Shown: positions 25,869 through 36,818 of the stretch, piece after piece
Layout of the letters: each line of letters opens with the position of its first letter
How positions within the stretch are numbered: the stretch's first letter is position 1
Assembly (NCBI GenBank): GCA_004154925.1
Contig: QJNS01000019.1
Span: 186,001-250,000, forward strand
Source of the DNA: Monosporascus cannonballus
Taxonomy: Eukaryota; Ascomycota; Sordariomycetes; Xylariales
Direction of reading: 5' to 3'
Length of the DNA stretch: 64,000 nt
Notes under the pieces: generated by a model
What the model was told of the DNA's origin: nothing
The model's input: the letters and a program-made list of their open reading frames with translations, nothing else
The model's database searches: none
Position numbers and translations under genes: made by a program

Positions 25869-26732
25869 TCATTTCTGCCTGCCATGCGACCCAGGAAGCG
25901 GGTAGAGATGGTAGTTCCCGTCTTGGAATTCATTTGTCGGAGGATAAATCGCAGTGCTTACGGGTTGGGTTGTCCGAGGGATAGACGCGTAAGACACAAT
26001 ATGTGGTTCTTGGGATGTAGTCTTGTAGTTGCTGTGAGACCTAGATGATTTCGAGCTGACCGGGGGCGGCATCTCTTCGATGTATGGTTTTCTGCTAGTG
26101 CTTGGTGCTCTGCTTAGGCGACGGCTATGTCGATGGGATGACTTGGAACTATTGTCGTCTCTCTGGCCGTCCCTATTCAGTCGGTCTTTCATCCGGTCCT
26201 TCATCTGCTTGTCATCGTGACCTTGCTTGCTCTTAGGGCGAGTTGGTCTATCACCAGCACCCGACATCGTAGGGTCCTCCACAGGTTGAGTCTCAATGGT
26301 ATATCGCTGCCGTAGGTCACTGTACCTATCTCGCAAGTCGTCGTAGTCGGCTTGGAGTTCTTTATATTGCACTTTAAAGAGACTGAGCTCTTGCTCTAGT
26401 TGTTCGGTCCGGTCACATTGAGCGCGGTAAAGAGCTTCTGTCTCTCGGTGGGCCTTGTTGATGTTAGAGACTTCATGGTCCATATCGCGGCACTTCTTCT
26501 TGTAGTGTTCGACTTTCTCTGTAGCGCGGTCTAACGCTTCTTGAAGAGCGTGGATATTAGAGAGCTGATCCTGATAGTCATGGGCTGTGAATCTACGATC
26601 AGGCTTTCCTCCAGAACTAGCTTGGTCGCTAGATAACGAACCAACTCCTGAATCCCGGCCTGATTCGCGGCTGCGGTGGGATCTGATCCCCCCCAGTGGT
26701 GAAGGGGAGTGGTTGAGTCGCTTGCTGGACAT
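25869..26732 (-). CDS. Coiled-coil protein with basic/Ser-rich tail, 287 aa, function unknown
   Basis: A single open exon. The start is the ATG at 26730-26732 (MSSKRLNHSP); the in-frame codons before it contain only a TTG. Residues 1-50 are Ser/Arg-rich and include SRESGRDSGVGSLSS, a motif I have seen in fungal proteins of unknown role. Residues about 51-144 form a strong coiled coil with heptad spacing (EALDRATEKVEHYKKK, EQLEQELSLFKVQYKELQ, DDLRDRYSDLRQRY). The rest is low-complexity, basic and Ser/His-rich (SSKSSHRHSRRLSRAPSTS) and then Pro/Tyr-containing. There is no signal peptide or membrane span. It is probably cytosolic or cytoskeleton-associated, but this is inference. It may be distantly related in architecture to the gene at 29918-30619. 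Confidence 0.72.
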   Translation of the reverse strand: MSSKRLNHSPSPLGGIRSHRSRESGRDSGVGSLSSDQASSGGKPDRRFTAHDYQDQLSNIHALQEALDRATEKVEHYKKKCRDMDHEVSNINKAHRETEALYRAQCDRTEQLEQELSLFKVQYKELQADYDDLRDRYSDLRQRYTIETQPVEDPTMSGAGDRPTRPKSKQGHDDKQMKDRMKDRLNRDGQRDDNSSKSSHRHSRRLSRAPSTSRKPYIEEMPPPVSSKSSRSHSNYKTTSQEPHIVSYASIPRTTQPVSTAIYPPTNEFQDGNYHLYPLPGSHGRQK

Positions 26733-29700
26733 CACGGATGGTGCCTGCAAGGTATAACAGGGGCGTATATAGAGTGAAGGGGTCCGACTCGTAGTTGCCG
26801 GCGTACAGAGAAGTAGTACTGTGTGCCGTGAGGCTTGCCGCTGCTTTCGGGTAAGGCAGCGCGGAATTAGGAGGGGATGCTAGGTGAAGTTAAGAGGTAT
26901 AAGGGGGCCCAAACTATAGACAGACAAGGGCAAGAGTCACCAATTGGGTGAAGGGTCGTAGCTTGGGAGTAATATAAATATATAGAACACTGGTGGAAAC
27001 AGTATACTATGTTGGAACGAGATGGAATATCTTCGAATAAGACTTTGAGAATGAAGGGGGAAACATGTTTATTTATGAGGTCAATCTGCAAAGGGTGGCA
27101 CTGCTGCCTTCAGTGTCGAGACAGATATAGGTAGGTATTGATGGACTACCGCTAACAATCTCTCTGAAGCTGGTACTTGGCACCGTAGCTGATATCATGT
27201 AGGTCGGCTGCCTCCGTGCGACTTGCACATAAGTCGTCATTTTAGGCAGCTCCCTAGGAGGACTAGAGAAGTCCCCCTCCCTGGCCGATGCGTCTCAAGA
27301 ATTCAAGGTTCTGGATTATCAGAAGATGATACGAGATTCAACCTGTATTTCTTGGTAGAAGCACTTAGTTTCTACACCCGGCATGACTTGTTGAACGCCC
27401 GCAGAGCAACGTACATGGGTAGCGCGAGGCGGTGCACGGCGCAATGGAAGAACGCGAGAGAAAGCCCGGGCACAAGTACCATCTCACATAAGAATGCGCT
27501 GCACTCCCCGAAAACACTCGTAGAGCTACTAGCTGCCAAGTTCTCACCGAAAAAACGTTCGAGTCGAGTCAGCCGCCCAGTTTGCCTTGTTGTTTGGCCC
27601 CCAATGGTACGCGGTTCGCCGAAGCGGAATATCGCGATGCCCGCAGTAGGATTAATCGCGACCACTCAAATGCGACAGAGCTCCCAGAAACTGTGCATTT
27701 GCGCATTTGCGACTGGGAACTAACCCGTCGCGTTGGCGTGCAGATGCCCGCAGGGATGATTGACCAGTGGGAGACGTAGTTATCCCGGATATCCAATTGG
27801 AGGCGTCTCCCTGGGTCGATCATCGAGCAACGAGAATCCAAGTACCGATTGGAAAACTTATGACTCACATGAGGTGGCTGCCGAGAAGTTCATGCGCATT
27901 TTGAAAAGTCAAGCGCACTCCGTCCACTAGACATACTCTCAACCGCGGAAGAGCTCGAGAACCGGGACAATTAGAAAACGACCATGGGGATCTCATTGGA
28001 GTCGGGAGTATCCCGGTATTGCATTGCTGCAATAAGATCATCATGCCGATTTGCGTGAAAGAAGGGGAAACGAAACAGGCCGATGACATTGTAGGCAGGA
28101 ATCAAATCCTGCCGGCAGGATCAAGTGGAAAAAACCACCCACAGCCACCGACCATCCCTCTCTCCACAGGGGTCCTACCAGGAATCCCGCATCGGGTAGT
28201 GCAAGCAAGAAATAGAAGCATACAGACGTGCAGCAGCACTAGCCAAATCCCATAGGGCAGAGCCGCGGGAATACCTGGCACCAAAACCTTAGCAGGTAAC
28301 CCTTATCACTCACTCGCAGGGATTAGGCAGCAGATGGTATTCCCCGTAGGGTACTTTTTTTAGGCAGCGGCTACTGCACCCGGTGGTGAGTAATACTAGG
28401 TGTTTGCATCGCCCTCAGCATGGGTGTGGGGGTCCCTTGAACTCTGCCCGCACATTCATGACCCTGGTAATTGCATGAAAGGCGCCATTTGCCATCCTCA
28501 GGCTATGCTCTACCCAATCTTGCCCTCGATTCTCGATTTCATCATGAACTACCTCCGTAGCCTTGCCGTATGACAAACTTCCCACACCGCTCCGTGGCAG
28601 GTTCCACGCAGCGGCGAGAGCTGGAGCTTCCCCCAGATTATCCGTCATCAACGCCGCATTTGTCAGAGTCGTATTGTACGACCCGGAGACTACGTCGGTA
28701 TTGCATAGGTGCCGGCATGTCACCAAACCGTTCTTGCAACGTGGTGCAGCCAGAGATCATGTTCATGATCGATGCTACACACCGTGCTGGTCACCGCTCT
28801 TGAGAGTAGGTGATGTGCGCCTGTCTGTGGGAGGGGGGATGTGTCTTCTGGACGACTACTGCCGCTGTGGCTGGTTGAGGCTGGTTGCCTTGGCTGGGCA
28901 GCTAGGTTTGCCGTCATCAGCCGCCACGATGTCACCCCCAACACTGTGAGATTGGCGCGAGCTAAATGGTGTCCGAGTCGAACATAGGGGGTAGTCGAGG
29001 TCCGTGGGGGGATCGGATCCACTCCGGGGATGATGCGCCAGTCGATACGCCGATTCTATGCTCTCGTCGGTAAATAGGTCGACAGGAATGGCGCTTGGAT
29101 ACAGACTTGATGGGTAGAGTTTCCAAACTCTAGGGGGAGATCCTCCTCACATGATTCTGTGTGCTTGAAGGGGGGGGGGTTCCAAAGAGCGCATATCCCG
29201 CGGCCAGGCAAGTCATGGAATCCTTAGTCAAAGCAAGGGATTCGTGTTCGGCCTTGATGGCGTTTAGGCGCAGATCCTTGGTCGAAGTTCGCTGGATGGC
29301 CAACGCCTCTGTCCCACCCTCCTCCACATTCGGAACCTGCTGATGCACCGCGCTTGTGTTGACAGTAGCCCTTGTCTAGGCGGTGGTATTATCCCCGGCC
29401 ATGCGTGTGGTATCACGGGGCCCAGACCAGATACGGCCTTAAGAATGACCAAAGCGGTCTATTCCACATGACTATCATGGCGCTTTTCACGTGACAAGCG
29501 CCCACGACTGGCCATTATAACAGGGGCATGGCAGAGTCCCACTCTCAAATTGCAATATTGACTATCTACTGGGTATCTCAATCTCCCATCTGGGGGAAAT
29601 AAATCGTAAGTACCGACGACAAAAGATACTATGAGCTTCTCTGCTTGTCTCCCTAAAGGCACATTACAAATCGGAAACGTAACAAGGAACAAGAAGTGCA

Positions 29701-29917
29701 GATGCCAAAGACCAATAATAGACTGTATGAATCGTCGGACATTTGATTCGCATGTTGCTAGCAGAATACAACTTACGCAACTTCCCACGCTGCGCTTCCC
29801 AATCCAGAAACGACTGAAAAGCCCATAGAAAACCAGAAACGTGTCTCATCAAATGATAAATTCAGCAGAAGTGCCGCTATCGCGCGATAGGATGCAAAGC
29901 GTAGTTGTTGGGAGCTG
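26733..29917. other. 3.2-kb intergenic region without supported gene
   Basis: Many short frames occur on both strands, but none has a recognised domain and they overlap one another. The sequence is balanced in GC and lacks introns that would link frames into a family I know. A run of ten G lies at 29170-29179. I see no terminal repeats or transposon motifs. It may contain decayed old repeats or an unrecognised gene with several introns. Confidence 0.4.
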
Positions 29918-30619
29918 TCAATGGACCCTAACGCAGCTACTAGGGGGCAAAAGCCCTTCGAGATGTCGGATCTTGTGGCGATACTGGTCGATGAGTGCCT
30001 CTTTCTTGTCGAGATCTCGGAGTACCCGGTCGTATCCAGTTTCGAACCTCTTGACCATGTCCAGCGTTTCCGCCGATCTCTTCTTCCAATGAGCAACCTC
30101 CGAAGTCAGCTCCGCGATCTTGCCGGTAGTGTCGTCCAACTCCCGGATCTTTGCGGCCAAGGATGTGTTCTCCTTTTCGAGGTGATAGATAGTATGGTCT
30201 TTCTTTCCCAACTCGATTTTCATAGCTGCGACTCTCCTGCGGAACTTCTCAGCGTTCTCACCGTCACTTGAAAGGGCGCACCGGAGTTGTTCGTTTTCCT
30301 CAGACAGCAGCTTGTTGGCAGCCTTCGAGCGGTGTATCTCCTCCTTGACATCTCGCAGTTCGCATTTTAGTGAGTCGTTTTGGCGGGCTGTGCTCTCGTT
30401 GAGAGTTGACAGACTCCGGTTTTCCCGCACGACGGCATTCCATTCATCACAACTTATCCCAGCGCAGTTCTTGGGACATATATGAACGCGGCGGTAGTGG
30501 TGGCGATCCTGATGATGGTGGTGGTGCTCCCTGTGGCCGAACGAGAATGATTTCGAACGGACGAACTCATACTCCCTGGAGGGTCTTGACTTGACGTCCG
30601 TGAAATAATAGCTAGGCAT
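29918..30619 (-). CDS. Coiled-coil protein with His-rich N-terminus, 233 aa, function unknown
   Basis: A single open exon starting at the ATG at 30617-30619. Residues 1-30 are Tyr/Ser/Arg-rich. Residues 29-41 are a histidine cluster with five consecutive His. Two or three Cys follow (CPKNCAGISC, 48-57), a possible small metal site together with the His cluster. From about residue 58 to 222 the protein is an almost continuous coiled coil (SLKCELRDVKEEIHRSKAAN, KLLSEENEQLRC, IYHLEKENTSLAAKIRELDD). No signal peptide and no membrane helix. Like the gene at 25869-26732 it is minus-strand with long flanking intergenic DNA, but sequence identity between the two is not obvious. The function is unknown. 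Confidence 0.7.
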   Translation of the reverse strand: MPSYYFTDVKSRPSREYEFVRSKSFSFGHREHHHHHQDRHHYRRVHICPKNCAGISCDEWNAVVRENRSLSTLNESTARQNDSLKCELRDVKEEIHRSKAANKLLSEENEQLRCALSSDGENAEKFRRRVAAMKIELGKKDHTIYHLEKENTSLAAKIRELDDTTGKIAELTSEVAHWKKRSAETLDMVKRFETGYDRVLRDLDKKEALIDQYRHKIRHLEGLLPPSSCVRVH

Positions 30620-31475
30620 ATCCGGCAGTTGAGTCTCCGACGGCGGGGCGTTGAGTTGGCTCGACGAACTATTAGTATGAACTTGAGACGGCGGCGGTTT
30701 CGTTCTTCGATGATGAACTCAAACGTTGACTGGACAGTGTATGAACTGGAGGTCCCTGCTTCTGCGGGTTTAGAGGCGGGAGCTAAGTAAGTATGGAGAC
30801 GAATAGGAATGCAGGCAAGCTCATAACGGCTCAAGCGCGATGCAGGGAGGCTTGATTATAAGCAGGTACATGGTAACAGTCACTCGTGATAGGCCTCCCC
30901 ATAAGGCTGCATGTGTAGTTTGGTCAGGGGTGGCACGCGCATCAGAACATATCGGGTGTGCCCCATCCTTGACCGACCAGCCGCGCAGGGAATGGTAACG
31001 GGAGGCCTATATTGTGGCTGCGCAGGAAGTAAGAACTCAGAGGGGGGTGCACAGGCGCCCATATTGTCTAGACAATCAGCTCCGATTCCACTTTTTGAAG
31101 TCCTACTGAGCAGTTTGGGAGTAGGCATATGGGAGATCTATGACTAGGAACCTAGCACGCGATCGTCCCAGGCCGTTGAAGTGGACAACGATGTCTCACC
31201 AATAAGGTCACCGGCACGTGGTCGTGCGGATGGCTGACAAACAATTTGTGCAGGCTGATTCTATTGAAACCTATAAACGAGAGTCTATAGTATTCAAGTA
31301 GTTTGTGAGTAGGTCAAATAGCCCGCATATGCAGAACATGCACTTGCATGGCCGGGCCGCGAATCTGGGATCGGAGACGCAGGTGTGATATTATGGAGAT
31401 GGATACCCAAGAGAAGTGGGCATATAGTTGGGATCCACCGAATCGAGTGCTAAGAAGCTAATATGTAGGGTGCAG
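30620..31475. other. Intergenic, nothing recognised
   Basis: Upstream region of the minus-strand coiled-coil gene. Short frames on both strands have no support. Composition is balanced up to the inverted-repeat element at 31476. Confidence 0.4.
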
Positions 31476-32136
31476 CACAGGGATCACTGCGACAAAACCC
31501 AAATTTTTAGTAGAGCTACCCCACTGTATGCATGTATATTGTATTTACTAAATGCAATTCGGCTATTGACTTGTGATGTATGTAAGCAGAAAATAATTAT
31601 TTAAGTAATTTAACGTTTTGAAAACAGTAAAACTCGTTTTATTTATTAATTTACTATATTAAGTTAACAATTAATCAAATCAACAATTAACTAAGTTAGC
31701 AATTAAATTAAATTAATTAAATTAAATTGATTTAATTGAAAAAATCAGTTTATATCGGCGATAAAATCGGCAATAAAATCAGATTAAAGGCTTAGATTTT
31801 CAAGGTTTTAAAACTTTACTAGGTTTTATACGCGCTATATAAATTGATAAAGGTTTATGAAATAAATATATATATATATGTCTTTAAGCTTTTAAACTTT
31901 AAGAACAATGTCAACGATAAGTTTAAGTTAACAATAAAATTAAATCTATAATAAGATTAACTAGATTAGATTAGTTAAATCAGTTAGTTAATTAAATCTA
32001 TTCGATTATCTTGTTTAGCGCATATTTATACTTAAGAAAACTTCGAATTTCTGCTTAATTTATTAAACTTTCAGTTAAATGTACCCGGGCGTGTACCTAT
32101 TCATCATTTTTAGGTTTTGTCGCAGTGATCCCTGTG
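31476..32136. mobile_element. AT-rich inverted-repeat element (MITE-like), 661 bp
   Basis: A perfect 24-bp terminal inverted repeat (core CAGGGATCACTGCGACAAAA) begins at 31476, and its complement ends at 32136. The interior, about 31530-32090, is AT-rich with AAATTAATT-type repeats and looks RIP-affected, in contrast to balanced flanks. No coding capacity is left. The flanks GTGCAG and ACACTC do not form a clear target duplication, so superfamily is unassigned. It is probably a non-autonomous DNA transposon. Confidence 0.75.
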
Positions 32137-33177
32137 ACACTCCGTAAATATGCTTAGTGCATGCACGTGGCAGTCGAGACGGATTATACCTTGTTTATTG
32201 CATAGGGGTGACGTTCTACCAACGAGGTGGGTGGCTCCGCCCCATATATACCGCTTCCGCCATTTAGGCCAATATATTTTGAGGCTCTCAGCCTCAAAAT
32301 ATTCATGTATGAAATCCTTCGAAATGCCTATCCTCAGCCTCCAACCCGCCATGACGATTCCGGATGTAAGGCGCTTCCTTTTCAGCTGGTCATGGATCTT
32401 CCGCTTGCCGACTTTATAAAGAGGCCTCCTCACCCTTCCCCCGTGACTCTTTTCCTCAGCCTTCTCTCATCTATCATCTCCAGTTTCCTTCCTGGTAGCC
32501 CGATGCCGCCACCAGCAAACACGCAGCGAGAATGGAGTCCCACATGCCAGGTCTGTTGGGGAATCTTTCCTATTATTGCCTGACATCGAGGAACAACCCG
32601 AAGGGACCAGAACCGCCCGGTTCTTCTACCTCACACCGAATAGCTGCACCGGCAACAATGACTCTGAGCAACCCAAATCCCTGGAGCGGACATCGGAACA
32701 GCATGCACACGCCGTTATCTGCCATCCGTCACAGTTGGCCGTCAAAAGTAGACAGTGGGGATCATGTGTCTATGAATAGGCCTAGCTTATGGCGCTATCC
32801 CCTAAGATCCTCGTTCGCGTAAGATCCCCTGCTAGTTGTGTTTCGACTCATATGGCTACCTCTTTAATGTCGCCCTAAACCCGCTCAGCATATCACTGGT
32901 TAATATTGTCTTCGGTATGGATGAATCGTACATCAGAACAATCATTCTGTGAATGACAAAGAGCAATCCTTAATTCTATGCTTGACTCCCGGGGTATTCC
33001 ATGAGTTCTGCGAGCCCGTGTCCATGTCACCTTCGGCCCAAAAATGCGCCCTTCTACTATCTTACAACATTGTCATGGATTGACGCTCATATGACCCTTC
33101 CCTCGCCGTAGCGTGAAGCTTACGTGGACGGCTTGCTCTAACCACTCCCACAATTCTCTGCCGCTCCTCGGCAGCTG
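32137..33177. other. Intergenic, no supported gene
   Basis: Balanced composition. Overlapping plus-strand frames at 32150-32822 carry no domain, although a CCCCATATATACC stretch (about 32239-32251) looks promoter-like. It includes the 3' flank of the membrane-protein gene. Confidence 0.4.
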
Positions 33178-34603
33178 TTAGCTCGGACTATGTAGAGATA
33201 GCAGTTCCCTATCTGAGGTTTCAGAGCTTATACTGCTTGTCGAAGCTTGAGAAGCTACAGAGTCGTTTCTTCGAGGCGCGATCCGACTTTTGGGTTGCGC
33301 ACGTTCCGGTCTCATCGGTCGAGTGCTCAGCGTTGTTGGTACGTGGGTCAGCCAACTCCACCTGTGTCGATGCGGCGCAACCTCGCGACTGTCAATTTCT
33401 GCTGGATTGTCCTTCGTCCCAAGTGGTTGTTCACTGGCCAACTCCGGAGTTGGGCCATCCATCCCGAGCTCGGCATGTGTCCTTCTCATCTGCCATGCCG
33501 GTGGGCTGCTGCCTTGGAGCTCGGCTACAGCCTGCAGCTTTTCACTGCTTCGTTGGACCCAACCACTCACACCTACCATATTTTCTCGGTGTTTTTGGTT
33601 AATGCCATTGTTACGGGAGCGTCGGGACAGCACGTATGCGATTGCTCCCAATCCCAAGCCGATTAGTAGGCTTGCCAAAAAGATGGTTGTGAGGGCTGTA
33701 GGATTATCAACAATCTTACCGCCATTGTTATTCGGCTGCGAGCTTGGCAAGGCGGATGGGCTGCTTCGACTGTCCTCGGTTGTCTCGGTTGGGTATGGAG
33801 ATGATTCCGGCACACCCGTAGTCACAGTTGATACCGTCATAGACCCTCCAGATAAGGTCAATGTTGTAACTACCGTAAGAAACCTGGTAGGCGGCCCTAT
33901 TTCGTCCATTGTGTCAGGCGCCTGAGTGGAGGTAGCCTCAATCGTCGCTCCGGTGGTCATTGTGTCCATCTCTGTTGTGACCCGCGCTGTGGTGGCTCCT
34001 GTTACAGCTGGACCATTTTCTGCCACCATAGGGGTTAAAGGGTGCGTTTCGAGAATCTCCAAGTCTTCTTCTCTCCACCGTATCTGCAACGCAGGGCCAA
34101 CTGTACAATCAGCAAATCTGCCGCTTGTTGGTCCTGCGACCGTGTATCCCCATATACCGCCGCGGAAGTCTGTCGTATCTGAAGTGCACCTATAGCCACT
34201 AGATGAGGCTCACGAATAAGTATCCATCTTGTTCTACCCTCGGGGTGGTGGGCAACCACCACTGAGCTCGATTATACCCGTCGACTTACCTTGGAACACA
34301 GTAGAAAGCCTGTTCTCCAGCTGTAATGGCGGGAAATTCCTCCTCTGGGATCCTCGTGTCCGTGACCTCGCAGTCGGGTCCTACTTCGAACCCGCCTGGG
34401 CAGATCGCCGGCGAGTAGTATTGGAAGCCTTTGTCAGCGATGTTAGCCGCCCATTGCGGCGGATTGCAAGAAAACGGCCCCCCTGTCGGAAAAGGAGGAT
34501 ATTGCGACGGTATTTTTGACGTTGTTATGAGCCACGTTGTTGGGCATGGCGGGGTAAACACGGTCGTGAGCGCCGCGAGCGGCGCTGTTGAGTCCGTCTC
34601 CAT
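33178..34603 (-). CDS. Single-pass membrane protein with Thr/Ser-rich ectodomain, 444 aa, two exons
   Basis: Exon 1 is 34290-34603. A 91-nt intron occupies 34199-34289, with a GTAAGT donor and a CTAG acceptor. Exon 2 is 33178-34198. The join splits one Ser codon and keeps the frame throughout. The ectodomain starts with LTTVFTPPCPTTW and contains YYSPAICPGGFEVG and FYCVPSGYRC, the Cys-containing pattern of a widespread fungal ectodomain family often annotated only as hypothetical. A mucin-like Thr/Ser-rich stretch follows (about 170-265). One transmembrane helix (about 273-295, ALTTIFLASLLIGLGLGAIAYVL-like) is followed by RR and a basic 150-residue tail ending Ser-rich. This resembles surface sensors or anchors of the cell wall, but no WSC domain is present. 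METD... lacks a signal peptide, so an upstream exon may be missing. Confidence 0.75.
34199..34289 (-). other. Intron of the membrane-protein gene
   Basis: GTAAGT donor (complement of 34284-34289) and CTAG acceptor (complement of 34199-34202), 91 nt. Without removal, the reading frame meets a stop directly after the donor. With removal, VPSGYRCTS reads through. Confidence 0.75.
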
Positions 34604-34682
34604 GTTCTGACACGGTGTTGGTTATCCTCGATGTGTATTGTTTTATACGACGTACTAGTAGATGGAGAGTATGCAGCTTTCG

Positions 34683-35141
34683 CTATACTGCTGGCCGAGG
34701 GGATTGCAACGAACTGCATCCAGGCAGCCCATGTGGAGGCTCTGGCAATCGATACAAGCCTCTAGGGCATGCACGGATCGTGAGCGACGTGGACAGCCCT
34801 CGTCTTTTTACTCCAGGACTTATGAGATTCGCCGTATACATGTGTTCTCTTTCCCCGTCGATCCAGGCCCCCAGTCCGGCGTTTCGGGTGGATATGTCAC
34901 GTCGCGCGGGGAGACCCTGGCGAAGATCAAACCTGAAGGCGCCATCACGACACATGGTAATCGCAACCATGCTATCTGGCGTGGGGCCTACTTTGCAGCC
35001 TCCTAGACATGGCGAGGCATAGGAGAATCGACCTTCACCACTTTTCCCGGGATCCGCATAGCAGGTGCTGTATGTCCCCGACTGACAGATAGAAGGCCAT
35101 ATAGTAGCAGGAGTGGTAATGACCCTAACGTCAAATAGCAA
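34683..35141 (-). pseudogene. Partial tandem relic of the ectodomain gene
   Basis: A 152-codon minus-strand frame contains FSYASPCLGGCKVGPTPDS, which lines up with FQYYSPAICPGGFEVGPDC of the neighbouring membrane protein. A TTPATIWPSIC run precedes it, comparable to TTVFTPPCPTTW. The similarity fades after about 60 residues, and there is no transmembrane helix. I read it as an eroded tandem duplicate of the ectodomain; it could instead be an unannotated exon of a longer gene or chance similarity. Confidence 0.35.
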
Positions 35142-36818
35142 TACCCCATAATAGGTCGAACCTATGTGGTTTAATTGGTTACCGAAGTTCCATTTTCAAG
35201 AGCCTGGAGGGAAAATGCGGTTACCGGTTACTATGAGGCCTTCTGGCTGCCAGGGAATAGTACGGCTGTCGTAGGGCATGCCGCCCAGGTAGTTGATTCC
35301 AAATACGATGAACCAGATTTTGAGTTAATGTCAGATATCGCGTTGGCATGAGCGATTGAATAGAACCCGGAGTGGCACCTTGATTCCATCAAGGGGGTAA
35401 AGCAGTCGCCACAAGAGCTTCTGTTGCCGCGTCATCGCGTATGCCCGCTGGCGCTTAGTAACGCCCGGAATCAAAGTCCCTCCCTCGAAACTTAGCGACG
35501 AGACGAAAATCGCGGAGCGTAGGGGATGCGCACTTCCAAAGGGTAACAAGCTGTCACATTGCGAAGAAAGAACCCATCTCAGCCATGACGATCAAACTAC
35601 GAAGCTTCCCGATAGTGCTGCCAGGTGTGGAACCGCTTTCGGCTCCCCGGCCATCACAATCGGTAACCCGGTCGAGGGGTCCCGGAGATATAACCCGCCG
35701 ACACAGCTGTGCCGCCCGCAAGGGCGCAGGGGGGAGCTTTTTTACCTACTTCACTAGGTGCCCGGGGGTTGAGCCGCTTCCATACGCGGTTAGTGAGGAG
35801 CTGAGACGCGTCCAGTCGGCTGCAGCCCCGAAACCAGCTTCAAAACGTCACCAAGCCCTTCCCCCAAGATGCGGGCGGTTAATTCGAGAGCATTCACGCA
35901 GCTCTCCCAAGACCAAAAAGAATATCCCTCTAGTCCTAGGCTCAGAGGTATGCAATGATGACGCTTGGGGTGTTTGGTCTGTATGCATACTTTGTATGCT
36001 GGCCGAACCACACCCTCCCCGCTTCGGGCAGTCGATATGCTGCTTACTGAGATCAAGACACCAGAAGTGCTCATGACCCCGCGGAGAGGTCGCACCTAAA
36101 ATAAAGACTTACCTAGGTACTATCTAAGACAATGAGAGAAGCTGCATCGCCTACAAAAGTAGCAATGCAACCTCTTGCTTCTCGTAACAGCCCACCAAAA
36201 CGCGGAGCTTGATATGAAGCTTCTCATGTGCCTGGCCCGCCTCAATGCAGCAGGAGAATTCAGCTGTGCCGCGCTCGCACCCCCCAATAGATGCGGTGGT
36301 ACTCCAACCTGTAGTGACACCCTTCCCCCGACTCAGAGCCGCACCTGGCTTTTGTATGATTCTTTCTCGTCAACTGCCATGTAGCCCGTACAATCGGGTA
36401 ACGCCTGATCATGGCAAGTAATTCTTGTTGCGGACCTTGCCCTGTCATTGCTTCTCGAATCTCCTACGAAGGGACTACCGAGGCATCCTTGTCCAATGAT
36501 GAACGACACAACAGATCATGCTTTTAAGATGGCACGCCTAAGGTTGCGTGAGAACAATTGGTTACAGAATTTGTTCAATTTGGTTTCAACCGTCTCATGA
36601 TGATATGGCTTATATACACTTTGTCGCACTCAAAAGACGGTCATCGTCATAGGGCTCCTTCATTCCCTCATCTACACCGCATGTCCAAGTCCAATCTGAT
36701 AGTAAGTGACCATTATGTCGTCCCCGCTTCCACACTGATGGCGGTACAATCACAAGGGCCAATCTTGAATCCTCCTGCTTGCTCTCTCCATTTCCCCTCC
36801 ACGCCATAAGCCTGAAGC
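35142..36818. other. Intergenic, no supported gene
   Basis: Balanced composition with short overlapping frames on both strands (the longest is 163 codons at 35585-36076, +). None has a recognisable domain. Contains the 3' flank of the aldehyde dehydrogenase gene. Confidence 0.4.

Noticed and set aside
27223..27723. 166-codon plus-strand frame in the 3.2-kb gap
   Set aside because: Unlike any family I know, overlaps several other frames, and shows no promoter or splice context that supports it.
35585..36076. 163-codon plus-strand frame
   Set aside because: No motif, Pro/Ser/Arg-rich random composition, overlapped by a minus-strand frame.
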